The notes: generated by a model not told the origin, from the letters alone. A DNA stretch of 64,000 nucleotides from an uncultured Prevotella sp. (GCA_947177775.1 CAMWVS010000001.1:62001-126000), one strand, 5' to 3'; counted from the first letter of the stretch, positions 1 to 8,965 are shown. Made by a program: numbers and translations.

Positions 1-85
1 GAAGACTTCGACACCCGGATGGGACAATGACGTTATTTCGATTATTGGCATTTCTCTTCTCCTTTATTATGCTACAATAGCTGAT
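1..85. other. window edge, no complete gene
   Basis: The first 30 bases could be the last nine codons plus TGA of a plus-strand gene that begins outside the window (frame 1 reads EDFDTRMGQ then stop). This is too short to support a call. The remaining 55 bases lie between that possible stop and the end of the converging TPR gene. I see no clear hairpin in them. Confidence 0.2.
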
Positions 86-964
86 TCACAGTCCCAGCGG
101 ATTGATATTGCTGTAAGCCTGACGCACCTTATGCTCGACACCCTCAGCCGAATATTCGCCGTTGATGTCTGCGACCTTCTCCGGTTCCAGCTCCAAAACG
201 GTCTGCATGTCTGCCTTTGCTCCGTTCATGTCGCCCTTTTCATAGCGTACCGCCCCGCGCTCGCGGAAAGCGTCGACACAGAACGGATTGACTTCCGTCA
301 CCTTATTATATATATCAATGGCAGCATCGGCATTGCCGCGCTTGCGTTCAACACGGGCTTTTAGCAGCAGGACATCCTCATTCTCCGGAGCGATATCCAT
401 CAGATGGGTAGCATCGGCATCGGCTCCGTTGACATCGCCCATCGAAAGCAGAGTCCGGCCACGCAGCAGCCATGCCTCACCCATATCGCCGTTGAGGGCT
501 ATGGCCTTTGTCAGCATGGCTATCGCGACAACGGGATTGCCTTGTCCGACGTACGCCTGAGCATAGAGATAGTGGGCGCGGGCGTTCTCCTTGTCCGCCG
601 CCATGGCTTTCTCACACGCTGCCGCCATAGCCTCGTAGTCCTCCTGCATGTATGCCACCTGTGCCATCTGAAGATGGACAGCGGCATTTTCCGGTTCGGC
701 CTCAGCCAGAACGCCGAGATGTTCGCGGGCCTCGGCCAGCTCACCGGTGCGTATCAGCGCCTGCGCCAGATAGTCGCGCACCTCCAGGTCCTCGTGTATT
801 GCGAGCGCCTCGCGATAGCACTTCACGGCATAGTCCGCCTGCCCCATCTTCGCCGCCTTCACTCCATCATACTTGAACATGTCAAACCGGCGGTTCTCCT
901 CCGCCTTCTTTTTCTCTTCGGGAGACTCTTCGCTTCCCCCGAACAAAGCCTTAAATATATTCAT
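86..964 (-). CDS. tetratricopeptide repeat protein
   Basis: A 292-residue soluble protein without signal peptide or membrane segment. After a charged N-terminus (about residues 1-30) it is built of TPR helices of about 34 residues to near the C-terminus. Typical TPR positions recur, for example the YAVKCYREALAI, LYAQAYVGQGNPVVAIAMLT and ALVNP-like turns around EVNPFCVDAFRERG. TPR arrays are protein-binding scaffolds, so a partner is expected but cannot be named here. The ATG at 962-964 is the natural start. No operon partner is evident: the next gene on this strand starts at 1237, about 50 bases beyond a small gap. The family is certain, the specific role unknown. Confidence 0.85.
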   Translation of the reverse strand: MNIFKALFGGSEESPEEKKKAEENRRFDMFKYDGVKAAKMGQADYAVKCYREALAIHEDLEVRDYLAQALIRTGELAEAREHLGVLAEAEPENAAVHLQMAQVAYMQEDYEAMAAACEKAMAADKENARAHYLYAQAYVGQGNPVVAIAMLTKAIALNGDMGEAWLLRGRTLLSMGDVNGADADATHLMDIAPENEDVLLLKARVERKRGNADAAIDIYNKVTEVNPFCVDAFRERGAVRYEKGDMNGAKADMQTVLELEPEKVADINGEYSAEGVEHKVRQAYSNINPLGL

Positions 965-1018
965 CGTGATATTTTTGTTTTTGTTCCAATCATAAAAATA
1001 CGCATATCGGACAGCTGG

Positions 1019-1237
1019 TCATCTCATCTTTCCGGTGTTTAATTCCGATTCAAGAGAAGAAAACACATATCCGGGACTCTGATAATACAGCCTTGCATGT
1101 TCGTCCATAACCTTCTTGCATGTATCGGAATTGAGCACGACGGACAGCGTCTGCTTCATGTTCAAGTCATGACGCCGTCCGAACTCCATGATGAATATCA
1201 CAGTCCACTCCATCTTGTCTTCCACATCATAATCCAT
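1019..1237 (-). CDS. small DUF3791-like protein
   Basis: A 72-residue protein. The N-terminal helix (WTVIFIMEFGRRHDLNMKQ) and the later VMDEHARLYYQSP segment resemble DUF3791, a family of small proteins often linked to toxin-antitoxin or phage-type loci in gut bacteria. The match is by eye and weak. A TAnnTTTG promoter (TAAGTTTG read on the minus strand) lies at 1266-1273, about 30 bases upstream of the ATG at 1237, which supports expression. No DUF3990 or other toxin partner is next to it. It could also be an unrelated short orphan. Confidence 0.45.
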   Translation of the reverse strand: MDYDVEDKMEWTVIFIMEFGRRHDLNMKQTLSVVLNSDTCKKVMDEHARLYYQSPGYVFSSLESELNTGKMR

Positions 1238-1367
1238 AATATGCCCATACTGCTTATTTGTTCTGCAAACTTACACAAAAAAAGTGAGTTACAGGCCCTA
1301 TCCGGATGAAAAATTGTCATTCATGCCAAATGAGACATACTGCCTTACAGAACAGCGCAGCCCGACG

Positions 1368-2570
1368 TTAACGTCCTCCCAGCCGCGGCAGCAGGAAAGC
1401 CACCACACCGAGCAGCGGCGTATAGGCGCAGAATGAGTAGATGGCCTCGATGCCGTAGGTGTCGGCAAACAGTCCGAGAATGGCGCTGGCTATGCCGGCA
1501 ACGCCGAAAGCGAAGCCGAAGAACAGACCGGAAACGAGGCCGAGCTTGTTGGGGAGCAGCTCCTGGGCATAGAGCAGGATAGCCGGAAAGGCTGACGAGA
1601 GCATCAGTCCCGCACCGAAACTGCACACAACGGTAGTCACGAGGCCTACATGGGGCATGGCAAGACTGAACGGGGCACAGCCAAGAATGGACACCCAAAT
1701 GACGAACTTACGTCCGTAGCGGTCACCGACAGGCCCTCCGACAACAGTGCCGATGGCCATGGCCACGAGGAAGACGAAGAGCAGTATCTGCGATGTCTGG
1801 ACCGAAACGCCGAAGCGCTGGATGAGATAGAACGTATAGTAGTTGGTCAGACAGGCCATATAGATATACTTCGAGAATATAAGGAGCATGATGATGAATA
1901 TCGTGAACACCGTCCGACGCCCCGACAACGGACGCTTCACACGCTGTCGCATGGCCGCGGGCTCAGCCTTGATTTTCTGAAGATATGCCCCATACCAGCG
2001 GCAGATTGGCACCATTGTCATGAATGCGAGCATGGAGACTACAACAAACCACACGACATGGCCGCGGCCATAAGGCGCGACAACAAGCGCGACGAGCAGC
2101 GGCCCGACTGACGTTCCGAAATTTCCGCCCACCTGAAAGAGCGACTGTGCCAGTCCGCGGCGGCCACCGCTGGCCAGCGACGTTATCCGCGACGCCTCGG
2201 GATGGAGCACCGACGAGCCTATGCCGACAAAGGCGACGGCCAACAGCACCATCCAGAAACTCCAGGCCTGAGCCAGAACTACGAGTCCTACGGTGGAGAA
2301 ACACATGCCGAAAGGCAGGCTCCACGACAGCGGCCGCTTGTCAAACACGAACCCGACGACGGGCTGGAACACCGACGAGGCCAGCTGATAGACCAGCGTG
2401 ATGAGTCCTATCTGGGAAAACGTCAGCGCGAGGTCGTCCTTCAATATCGGGTAGACGGCGCTCACAACCGACTGCAACAGGTCGTTGAAACAGTGTGAGA
2501 AACTCAATGCCACCAGCACCGGCAGCGCAATTTTCTTCGTGTCTATCTGACGGTTATTCTCCTTTGCCAT
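1368..2570 (-). CDS. MFS exporter, fosmidomycin-resistance (Fsr)-like
   Basis: A 400-residue integral membrane protein with about 12 hydrophobic segments. It is a major facilitator transporter whose opening (ALSFSHCFNDLLQSVVSAVY, then SQIGLITLVYQLASSVFQP) matches the fosmidomycin-resistance branch, inner-membrane drug/proton antiporters. The conserved MFS loop appears as GDRYGRK. I use the ATG at 2570 (MAKENNRQ): upstream in-frame codons would add 138 residues with no family similarity and would run through the promoter. TACCTTTG on the minus strand at 2594-2601 fits as the -7 box. Divergent from the copper ATPase across 259 bases. The real substrate is unknown. Confidence 0.85.
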   Translation of the reverse strand: MAKENNRQIDTKKIALPVLVALSFSHCFNDLLQSVVSAVYPILKDDLALTFSQIGLITLVYQLASSVFQPVVGFVFDKRPLSWSLPFGMCFSTVGLVVLAQAWSFWMVLLAVAFVGIGSSVLHPEASRITSLASGGRRGLAQSLFQVGGNFGTSVGPLLVALVVAPYGRGHVVWFVVVSMLAFMTMVPICRWYGAYLQKIKAEPAAMRQRVKRPLSGRRTVFTIFIIMLLIFSKYIYMACLTNYYTFYLIQRFGVSVQTSQILLFVFLVAMAIGTVVGGPVGDRYGRKFVIWVSILGCAPFSLAMPHVGLVTTVVCSFGAGLMLSSAFPAILLYAQELLPNKLGLVSGLFFGFAFGVAGIASAILGLFADTYGIEAIYSFCAYTPLLGVVAFLLPRLGGR

Positions 2571-2767
2571 AAATTCAGAATCTTTTCGGGGTGCAAAGGT
2601 AGGCAAATTTTCCCGTTGGAACATCAATAGTAACGATTTTGATGCACCACGGATATATATATCAGGTTCATACACACATACCCAAAGACGTATTCCCCGT
2701 GGATGAATATCCCTGCCGAAACACATCTTTATTTTTTCAGGAAAGCGGTCCTTTCCTTCAAATTGAC

Positions 2768-2775
2768 TAACTTTG
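2768..2775 (+). promoter_or_regulatory. Bacteroidota -7 box of the copper ATPase
   Basis: TAACTTTG, a match to TAnnTTTG, 54 bases upstream of the ATG at 2830. The divergent MFS gene has its own box at 2594-2601, so the two genes are likely transcribed separately from one intergenic region. Confidence 0.6.
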
Positions 2776-2829
2776 CAACCGACTTGCAGCCCATTGGGGC
2801 TAACTTCGCAGTCTGAAAACAAAATCATT

Positions 2830-4725
2830 ATGGAAAAGAAAACTATAGCTGTGCTCGGCATGATGTGCGCCGGATGCGCAGGAAATGTGGAGAGGAAACT
2901 GGCGTCGTTGGGCGGTGTTGCCTCGGCCTCCGTCAACCTTCCGGCGCGGACGGTGTTCGTGGAGTATGACGGGAATGTCGTCACGACAGAACGGATGAAA
3001 GAGGAACTGGCCGGAATCGGTTATGACATGGTCATCGAGGAAGACCGCAACGTGGAGGCCATAGAACGCCGGGCCTTCGTCATGCTGAAAAGGAAGGTCG
3101 GCGTGTCGTGGACGCTGGCCCTGCTCGTCATGGCGATAAGCATGGGGTGGCTCGACATCGGCAGCTCCGCGACGGCCGGTCAGACAATGATGCTGCTCGC
3201 TATGGCCAACATGGTGTACTGCGGGCGGCAGTTCTACGTCTCGGCATTGCGCCAGCTCCGCCACGCCACGGCAAACATGGACACACTCGTGGCCCTGAGC
3301 ACCGCCATTTCGTTCGCATTCAGCGTGTTCAACACGTTTTGGGGAGACCGCTATTGGGGCACATGCAGCATCGAGTGGCACACCTACTACGACGCTTCGG
3401 TGATGATCATCACGTTCGTTCTCACCGGCCGTATGCTCGAAGAACGGGCCAAGCGCGGCACGGCCTCGGCCATACGCTCGCTTATGGAGCTTACACCGAA
3501 GACGGCCCACCTCGTGGACCGCACCGGCATTACCGACGCCCCGCTGTCAGCACTGCAGCCGGGAGACACTATCGAGGTGAGACCGGGAGAAAGGATTCCT
3601 GTCGACGGTGTGGTTACGGAGACGGCGGCAGGGCGCAATGACGGCGCTGAGGCCCGTCTGCCCGAAATCGACGAGAGCATGATCAGCGGTGAGGCGCGGC
3701 CTGTCGGAAAAGCCGAGGGCGACAATGTTCTTGCCGGAACAATCGTGAAGAGCGGCACGTTCAGGTTCAGGGCCGAGAAAGTGGGCGCAGGAACCGTGCT
3801 CGCCAACATCATAAAGATGGTGCAGGAAGCGCAGGGCTCCAAAGCTCCCGTGCAGAGAATAACCGACCGGATAGCCATGATTTTCGTACCGGTGGTGACC
3901 GCCATATCCATCATGACGTTCATCCTATGGATTGTCTTCGGAGGCATGGCCGCCCTACCCCATGCTCTTCTGTCGGCCGTATCGGTGCTGGTGATTGCCT
4001 GTCCGTGCGCTATGGGACTGGCCACGCCCACAGCACTCATGGTCGGCATAGGCAGAGCAGCCAAACGGAACATTCTCATAAAGGACGCTACGGCGTTGGA
4101 GAGCCTGCGCGGGATTGACTCCATCGTGATTGACAAAACCGGAACACTGACCATGCCTGACACGGAAGAAGGACGTCACGAACGGCTGAAGCCCAACGCC
4201 CACGAGGCAATAAAGGAGCTTCAGAAAGCCGGAATAGAAGTCTACATGATGAGCGGCGACAATGAGGAAGCCGTGGCGCAGATTGCACAGGAAGCCGGAA
4301 TAAGCCATTGGCAGAGCCGCGTGATGCCGCAGGACAAGGAAAATCTGGTGAGAAAGCTGCAACAGGAGGGTCACAAGGTGGCCATGATCGGCGACGGCAT
4401 CAACGACAGTCAGGCTCTTGCGGCCGCTGACGCAAGCATAGCGATGGGCCAAGGCACCGACGTGGCCATGGACGTGGCGCAGGTGACACTCATGGGAAAC
4501 GACCTGCGGCGTATCCCCGAAGCCATCGAACTGTCCAAAAGAACGGTCGCCATGATTCACCAGAATCTCTTTTGGGCATTTATATATAATATTGTGTGTA
4601 TTCCGCTCGCTGCCGGTGCACTCTACGGTGTTGTCAATTTCCAGATAACGCCAATGTGGGCAAGTGCCCTGATGGCCATGAGCAGCGTCAGCGTCGTGCT
4701 GAACAGCCTGAGACTAAAGAAATGA
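2830..4725 (+). CDS. copA: Cu(I)-type P1B ATPase lacking the nucleotide-binding domain
   Basis: A 631-residue heavy-metal P-type ATPase. In order: an HMA metal-binding domain (about residues 1-70, CAGC motif), membrane helices, actuator loop with SGE (DESMISGEARP), the CPC membrane motif (IACPCAMGLATP), phosphorylation motif DKTGTLT with Asp435, the P-domain motifs SGDN (Asp477) and GDGINDSQAL, and final helices with YN...IPLAAG and MAMSSVSVVLNSLR. These last two are signatures of Cu(I) exporters (CopA). Oddity: only 42 residues separate Asp435 from Asp477, where family members carry about 120 more residues forming the ATP-binding N domain with the HP motif. That domain is missing without a frameshift. 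Start at ATG 2830; an in-frame extension upstream would overlap the promoter. Confidence 0.9.
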   Translation: MEKKTIAVLGMMCAGCAGNVERKLASLGGVASASVNLPARTVFVEYDGNVVTTERMKEELAGIGYDMVIEEDRNVEAIERRAFVMLKRKVGVSWTLALLVMAISMGWLDIGSSATAGQTMMLLAMANMVYCGRQFYVSALRQLRHATANMDTLVALSTAISFAFSVFNTFWGDRYWGTCSIEWHTYYDASVMIITFVLTGRMLEERAKRGTASAIRSLMELTPKTAHLVDRTGITDAPLSALQPGDTIEVRPGERIPVDGVVTETAAGRNDGAEARLPEIDESMISGEARPVGKAEGDNVLAGTIVKSGTFRFRAEKVGAGTVLANIIKMVQEAQGSKAPVQRITDRIAMIFVPVVTAISIMTFILWIVFGGMAALPHALLSAVSVLVIACPCAMGLATPTALMVGIGRAAKRNILIKDATALESLRGIDSIVIDKTGTLTMPDTEEGRHERLKPNAHEAIKELQKAGIEVYMMSGDNEEAVAQIAQEAGISHWQSRVMPQDKENLVRKLQQEGHKVAMIGDGINDSQALAAADASIAMGQGTDVAMDVAQVTLMGNDLRRIPEAIELSKRTVAMIHQNLFWAFIYNIVCIPLAAGALYGVVNFQITPMWASALMAMSSVSVVLNSLRLKK

Positions 4726-4730
4726 AGAAC

Positions 4731-4812
4731 TAAGAGTGAAAAAAAGAAGACGTGCCGATGAGCAAATTACTCGCTTCGCTCATCAGCACGTCTTCTTTTT
4801 TTTTCACTCTTA
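4731..4812. terminator. long bidirectional hairpin terminator
   Basis: A near-perfect inverted repeat with arms of about 33 bases. The left arm begins TAAGAGTGAAAAAAAG and the right arm ends TTTTTCACTCTTA, around a GATGAGC/GCTCATC core. It sits between the converging ends of the copper ATPase (4725) and the C1B peptidase (4821). A/T runs on both sides allow termination in both directions. Confidence 0.85.
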
Positions 4813-4820
4813 GCTCTTTT

Positions 4821-6224
4821 TCATTCGTCCGGAAGGAACAGCGGATCCTCCGGCATGACCATGACGGGCTTCTGCTCGTTCATCTTCAGGATATCTTCGG
4901 GAACATATTTCTTGTCCACAACGAGGCGGAACATGTATTCACGAATCCAGCGGTCGGTCATAATCATGCAACCCTGCTGGCCCCACGATGCGCCCCAACT
5001 GTTCTCCACCTTCCATTTCGTGGCCTTGCCGTCGGCGTCGAGATCGACAGCCGTGAGAGTCATCGCGTGTGTCGAACCGCTGTCGTATGTGCTGATGCGC
5101 TCAGCCTTGTCCATTCCGAAAGTCGTTCCGAAAAGACTTCCGTAGTCATAGTTCTCCGTGTCGCCGTAGCCGCGCTTGCGGTCGAGCATCTTGCCGACGT
5201 CATAGGAAGTGTAGAGCTTGCGGCCGTCTTTCAGCGAAGCGATTGCCATCTTCTCAATGTCGTCCATCGGCAGATTGATATATTTCCAGTTGTGACCGTC
5301 ATACGTGTGGCGGTTATACTCCACCTCGTATGTCTTGTAGTATTCGCGGCGCGGGTCGTTCATCGCCATGATGAACGTACCGTTGAGCGGTTCGCCCACC
5401 ACTTCCTTATAGAAAGACATCGGAGTGTATTTCTTCGCCTCGCCGACCGCACGTCCTTTCTTGTTCTTGAAGGCATAGGTGAACTCTGTCGGCGGCTCTC
5501 CGATGGTAAGGGCGAGCATGCGGTAGACCGTTGCGAGCATCTTCGTCTTCTCGGCGTTTATGGCCGACTGCTTCTTTCCGTCGGCCACCATCTTGCGCAG
5601 CTGCAGGCCGTATTCACGCAGTTTAGACGATATGAGGCGGCTCATGCGGCTCGTGTTGTCACTCGAAAACGTTTCCGGCATCACCGACTTGGGCACAAGA
5701 CCGTACTTGTCGGCAAGGTCGGCCACGCCGCAGAACGTACCGCCGTCGTTCAGCGGGTTCTTGAAGAAGAACTGGACGCGCAAGTCGTCGATTGGCTTCT
5801 TGCCCGTGTCGACGATGCCCTGAAGGAAAAGATTGGCCTTCTCCAGCTGGTCCCAGAAGAAGAGATAGCTCTGGGAGAAGTCCACCGTCAGCGAATCGGT
5901 GCGTTTGGCGAAGTCTGCCCTGAGCACGTTCATGCCGCTGAACATCCAGCAACGGCCTGAACTCTGCTGATCGGTGATGGACTGTGACGGTGTCTCGACA
6001 CTGAAATAAGTGTCCAGTTCGCCGGCGTTAGCGTGGTTCAGTGCTAAGTTGTCAATAGAGTTTGAGGCGATGGCGTTGGCCAACGCACGGTCAGCCGGCG
6101 TCGTCAGGCGCACTTTGCTGATCTCGTTCAGCATCTGCTGTGAGATACCTCCGCCTGCCGTCTGGGCCGCTGCGGCCGCACTGAAAGCGAGGGCGAAGGA
6201 CAAAAACATTGTTCTACTGTTCAT
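4821..6224 (-). CDS. secreted C1B (bleomycin-hydrolase type) cysteine peptidase
   Basis: A 467-residue papain-fold aminopeptidase of family C1B (PepC/bleomycin hydrolase). Residues 1-21 form a signal peptide ending near AAAAAQT, so it probably acts in the periplasm. The catalytic Cys is Cys92 in QQSSGRCWMFSG. The His lies in GSTHAMTLTAVD and the Asn in VENSWGASWG, giving the complete C1 triad. Length fits the family. Start chosen at the ATG at 6224, where the signal peptide begins; an in-frame ATG at 6302 would precede it with a polar stretch. The Nudix gene ends just upstream, at 6303, so the two may be co-transcribed. Likely role: peptide trimming for a protein-fermenting lifestyle (inference). 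Confidence 0.92.
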   Translation of the reverse strand: MNSRTMFLSFALAFSAAAAAQTAGGGISQQMLNEISKVRLTTPADRALANAIASNSIDNLALNHANAGELDTYFSVETPSQSITDQQSSGRCWMFSGMNVLRADFAKRTDSLTVDFSQSYLFFWDQLEKANLFLQGIVDTGKKPIDDLRVQFFFKNPLNDGGTFCGVADLADKYGLVPKSVMPETFSSDNTSRMSRLISSKLREYGLQLRKMVADGKKQSAINAEKTKMLATVYRMLALTIGEPPTEFTYAFKNKKGRAVGEAKKYTPMSFYKEVVGEPLNGTFIMAMNDPRREYYKTYEVEYNRHTYDGHNWKYINLPMDDIEKMAIASLKDGRKLYTSYDVGKMLDRKRGYGDTENYDYGSLFGTTFGMDKAERISTYDSGSTHAMTLTAVDLDADGKATKWKVENSWGASWGQQGCMIMTDRWIREYMFRLVVDKKYVPEDILKMNEQKPVMVMPEDPLFLPDE

Positions 6225-6302
6225 ATTTACTTGGTTTTCTCGTTCGTTTGGTTTGTATTTACGGTTTGTTTTATTTCTATTTACGGTTCGTTCGGGTTCC
6301 AT

Positions 6303-6863
6303 TTATTGTCCGGCGAAATATTTCCAGAGCGGTGCTGCCATAAGCGCCTGCCTGATTTCGCCGCGTTCAAGCATCTCTCTGACCTCTTCACGGCTGAACG
6401 TCCACACCTCGATGTCCTCCGTGGCGTCAAGATGCTGGCCTGCCACCGGCTCCACACCGACGGCAAGGAAACAGTGGGTGACGTTCGTGCAGGTGCTCGC
6501 ATTGGGCGAAACTGTCATCAGCTCGCGCCACTCTCCGCCCGCGAATCCGGTCTCTTCGAGCAATTCGCGGCGTGCGGCAGCCTCCGGTTCCTCACCTTTC
6601 TCCATCACGCCGGCCACAATCTCAAAGCATGTCTGCCCCAGCGCGTGACGATACTGGCGGACGAAAAGCATACGGCCGTCACGGGTAACGGCTATGACAT
6701 TGACCCAATCGGGATACTCCAGCACATAATATTCATCATTGACAGCTCCTGTCGGAAGTTCGACGGTGTCCCGGCGGGCCGTCAGCCACGGGCGGCGTAT
6801 GAGATATTCGCTCCGCAGAGTCTTCCACGTCATGTCGCGTCCATTCATATTCTGTCCCTCCAT
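6303..6863 (-). CDS. Nudix hydrolase, ADP-ribose pyrophosphatase-like
   Basis: A 186-residue cytoplasmic Nudix protein. The Nudix box GX5EX7REX2EEXG occupies about residues 85-106 (GVMEKGEE ... RRELLEETGF) with all acidic metal-binding positions present. The N-terminal beta-rich part (RRDTVELPTG, VRQYRHALGQ) matches the ADP-sugar pyrophosphatase branch, which hydrolyses ADP-ribose to AMP and ribose 5-phosphate. The substrate is inferred from family only. Its ATG (6861-6863) begins one base after the stop of the M48 protease, so translation is probably coupled; a second ATG at 6848 is an alternative start. Confidence 0.9.
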   Translation of the reverse strand: MEGQNMNGRDMTWKTLRSEYLIRRPWLTARRDTVELPTGAVNDEYYVLEYPDWVNVIAVTRDGRMLFVRQYRHALGQTCFEIVAGVMEKGEEPEAAARRELLEETGFAGGEWRELMTVSPNASTCTNVTHCFLAVGVEPVAGQHLDATEDIEVWTFSREEVREMLERGEIRQALMAAPLWKYFAGQ

Positions 6864-6864
6864 C

Positions 6865-7758
6865 CTATTTCTTTGTAGGTATATGGATAGTCTTCATCGT
6901 GCCTGACGAAGACGGAGTTGTGGTGTTAGGCGAAGACACCGCGGGAGTCGAGCCGCCACGATAGTATGTCATAGCCTCCGGCATCCAGCCCTGAATGTTC
7001 GCAATGCGCTTGGCGTCGCTGGGATGGTCGCTGAACAGCGACGAACCGCCGCCCGAAGCAGAGGCCATGCGCTGCCAGAACGGAACGGCCGCCTGCGGGT
7101 CATAGCCGGCCATGGCGGCGAAGATGAGTCCGAGATGGTCGGCCTCGCTCTCCTGAGAGCGCGAATAGGCGGCCGCACCGAGACTCGAACCGAGTCCGAA
7201 GACGGTCGAACTGATCTGCTGGACGTTTGTGCTCGCACCGGCACCGCTGAGCACTGTGCCCAATATCTGGCTGCCATACTGCTGTTTCACCTGATTGCTC
7301 AGCCGCTCGGCCGAGTGGCGCGCCACGGCATGGGCAATCTCATGGCCCAGCACGATGGCCAACGCGCCCTCGGTCTGGGTGACGGGCAGCAGACCCTCAT
7401 AGACAACAATCTTTCCTCCGGGCATACAGAAGGCATTGACGTTCTGGTCCTGAACGAGATTGAACTCCCACTGATACTGCGACACGTCGCCGGCCATACC
7501 GTTGCTCTGGAGATAACTGACCACGGCCTGCGCCAGCTTCTGACCAACGCGTTTGACCATCGCCGTGTTGGCGGCGTTGACCGACGGCCGGGCCGACTTC
7601 ATATATTCCTGATACTGTTGGTTGCTCAGGCTGAGCACCTGTTCGTCGCTGACCAGCAGATTCTGTTTCCGCCCTGTGATGGGCACAGTGCTGGTCGTTC
7701 CGCATCCGGTCACGACGGCGGCCACTACAGCCAACAGCAAGACTTTCACTTTCTTCAT
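6865..7758 (-). CDS. M48-family metalloprotease lipoprotein
   Basis: A 297-residue zinc protease. The signal peptide ends in the lipobox VTGC with Cys19, predicting a periplasmic lipoprotein like E. coli LoiP/YcaL or BepA-type quality-control proteases. The zinc motif HEIAH is at residues 139-143, followed downstream by the third-ligand region SESEADHLGL... (SQESEADHLG). The C-terminal tail after about residue 265 is rich in Ser, Thr and Pro. Expected role: degrading misassembled outer-membrane proteins (family knowledge). First gene of a likely operon with the Nudix and C1B genes, all on the minus strand with very small gaps. Confidence 0.92.
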   Translation of the reverse strand: MKKVKVLLLAVVAAVVTGCGTTSTVPITGRKQNLLVSDEQVLSLSNQQYQEYMKSARPSVNAANTAMVKRVGQKLAQAVVSYLQSNGMAGDVSQYQWEFNLVQDQNVNAFCMPGGKIVVYEGLLPVTQTEGALAIVLGHEIAHAVARHSAERLSNQVKQQYGSQILGTVLSGAGASTNVQQISSTVFGLGSSLGAAAYSRSQESEADHLGLIFAAMAGYDPQAAVPFWQRMASASGGGSSLFSDHPSDAKRIANIQGWMPEAMTYYRGGSTPAVSSPNTTTPSSSGTMKTIHIPTKK

Positions 7759-7919
7759 ATATTCATGTTCGTTTGTTCCCCTTCCATATCGCGTCTATAT
7801 ATAATAATGTAGGCATGCACCTATCATAATGCAAAAGAACGAAAAAAAAACGAGAAAAACGAAGATGAAGCCGTCAAAAGAGCGCAAGAGACGATTTTTG
7901 GGCCATGCCGACAAAAAAG

Positions 7920-7965
7920 CGGAAAGCCGTGAGACGCCTTCGGCAGACGTCGTCACGGCTTTCCG
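7920..7965 (-). terminator. intrinsic terminator of the small secreted-protein gene
   Basis: Inverted repeat CGGAAAGCCGTGA / TCACGGCTTTCCG around a 20-base loop. On the minus strand it is followed by a T run (CGCTTTTTTGTC), directly after the stop of the gene at 7984. Confidence 0.85.
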
Positions 7966-7983
7966 TTATATGCACATTCTGTG

Positions 7984-8343
7984 TTATTTGAGACCGCGGT
8001 TCACGAGAGTAGCCTCCATCAGGAGGGCATATTTCTCATACTGAACGGGCGTGAGCACATACTTCATGTACTTCAAATCGCGGCTTACGGCTGCATCTAC
8101 CAGCGAACTGCGGTCATCTTTGCCTGCCTGTGAGGCAATCATCATCTCTCCGCAGAAAGCACGATGGATGTCGGCAACGGTCTCCATCTGGTCTACCGTC
8201 AGACCGAGTGTCTCACCGAGACGACGGATATTGATGCTCATGTCGTAGGTTGCGGCATCACTCATACTGTTTGTGTTCTCATTCTCAGCAAATGTCACGG
8301 TCATTGTCAATACTGCCATGACAGTCAAAAACAATCTTTTCAT
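7984..8343 (-). CDS. small secreted protein of unknown function
   Basis: A 119-residue protein with a clear signal peptide (residues 1-19, cleavage after TFA). The mature part is helical, with LGLTVDQMETVADIHRAFC and a C-terminal LTPVQYEKYALLMEATLVNRG. I do not recognise a named domain. The layout (helix, then LTPVQYEKY) recalls small periplasmic Spy/CpxP-like helical proteins in shape only. It is well provided with its own promoter (8438-8468) and terminator (7920-7965), so it is a single-gene transcript with a leader of about 85 bases. Confidence 0.8.
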   Translation of the reverse strand: MKRLFLTVMAVLTMTVTFAENENTNSMSDAATYDMSINIRRLGETLGLTVDQMETVADIHRAFCGEMMIASQAGKDDRSSLVDAAVSRDLKYMKYVLTPVQYEKYALLMEATLVNRGLK

Positions 8344-8437
8344 CTTTGTTACCCTTTCTTTTTTTAATTACTTACTACTAATACTACTACTGACTATTCA
8401 GTCTGTGTTGTGTTATCCTTTTGTTCTTTTGACGGTG

Positions 8438-8468
8438 CAAAGTTACGTCGGTTTAATCCAACAACAAA
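8438..8468 (-). promoter_or_regulatory. promoter of the small secreted-protein gene
   Basis: Read on the minus strand: -33 TTTG at 8468-8465 and -7 TAACTTTG at 8445-8438, 23 bases start to start, as expected for the Bacteroidota primary sigma factor. Confidence 0.75.
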
Positions 8469-8540
8469 CATTTTATCTATTGTTTGCGCACACAACTGCC
8501 TTTTGTTGACCTAAATCAAGGAAACGGTGACATAATGACA

Positions 8541-8965
8541 TCACGGCGGGAATCCCTCGTCGCCGGTGCGAATGATGTTCATCACACGCATCACACCCTC
8601 TGCCCTATCGCCGTGGCCGACGAGAATGATGTCGTTCACGCGCAGATTGTCCACGACATCGTCGTGGCGCGAACCGACAAAGACAGCCTGAACCGAAGTG
8701 GCCGAAGCGGCGGCATAGTCGAAGCTGTTGTTGCGGACGAAGCGCGCCGACGAACCACTCTTGACCTTAACATTCTCAAACACGGCGTCCACCTCGATAT
8801 ATAGATATGATAAAGGTATTTGTCACCGGAGCTGACCGTAACGGGAACCGACGCACCCGGATTGATGAATATAGCCACGTCGGAAACATCTTTTTCGTCT
8901 TCATTACATGAGAAGAACGTCAGCGCGAGCAGAGCAGGAAAGAGTATTGTCAGAATTCTGTTCAT
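8541..8965 (-). pseudogene. frameshifted lipoprotein gene
   Basis: The first part (8965 to about 8805) encodes a lipoprotein signal (MNRILTILFPALLALTFFSC) and SDVAIFINPGASVPVTVSSG, ending in DKYLYHIYI. The second part continues in another frame as EVDAVFENVKVKSGSSARFV to GDEGFPP and stop at 8541. The frames meet at a short TATATAT run (about 8798-8806): one AT dinucleotide fewer would restore a protein of about 140 residues. This could be a true mutation, a slippage-prone switch, or a sequencing error. Function unknown; the Cys after FFS suggests an anchored surface or periplasmic protein. Confidence 0.65.

Noticed and set aside
404..1042. Plus-strand frame of 212 codons opposite the TPR gene
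   Set aside because: Antisense shadow; the minus frame has clear TPR repeats.
1368..2984. Longer MFS protein starting at 2984
   Set aside because: The added 138 residues are unlike any MFS N-terminus and cross the promoter; ATG 2570 fits.
7829..8044. Plus-strand frame of 71 codons, very Lys/Arg-rich
   Set aside because: It runs through the terminator of the opposite gene and has no promoter or domain.
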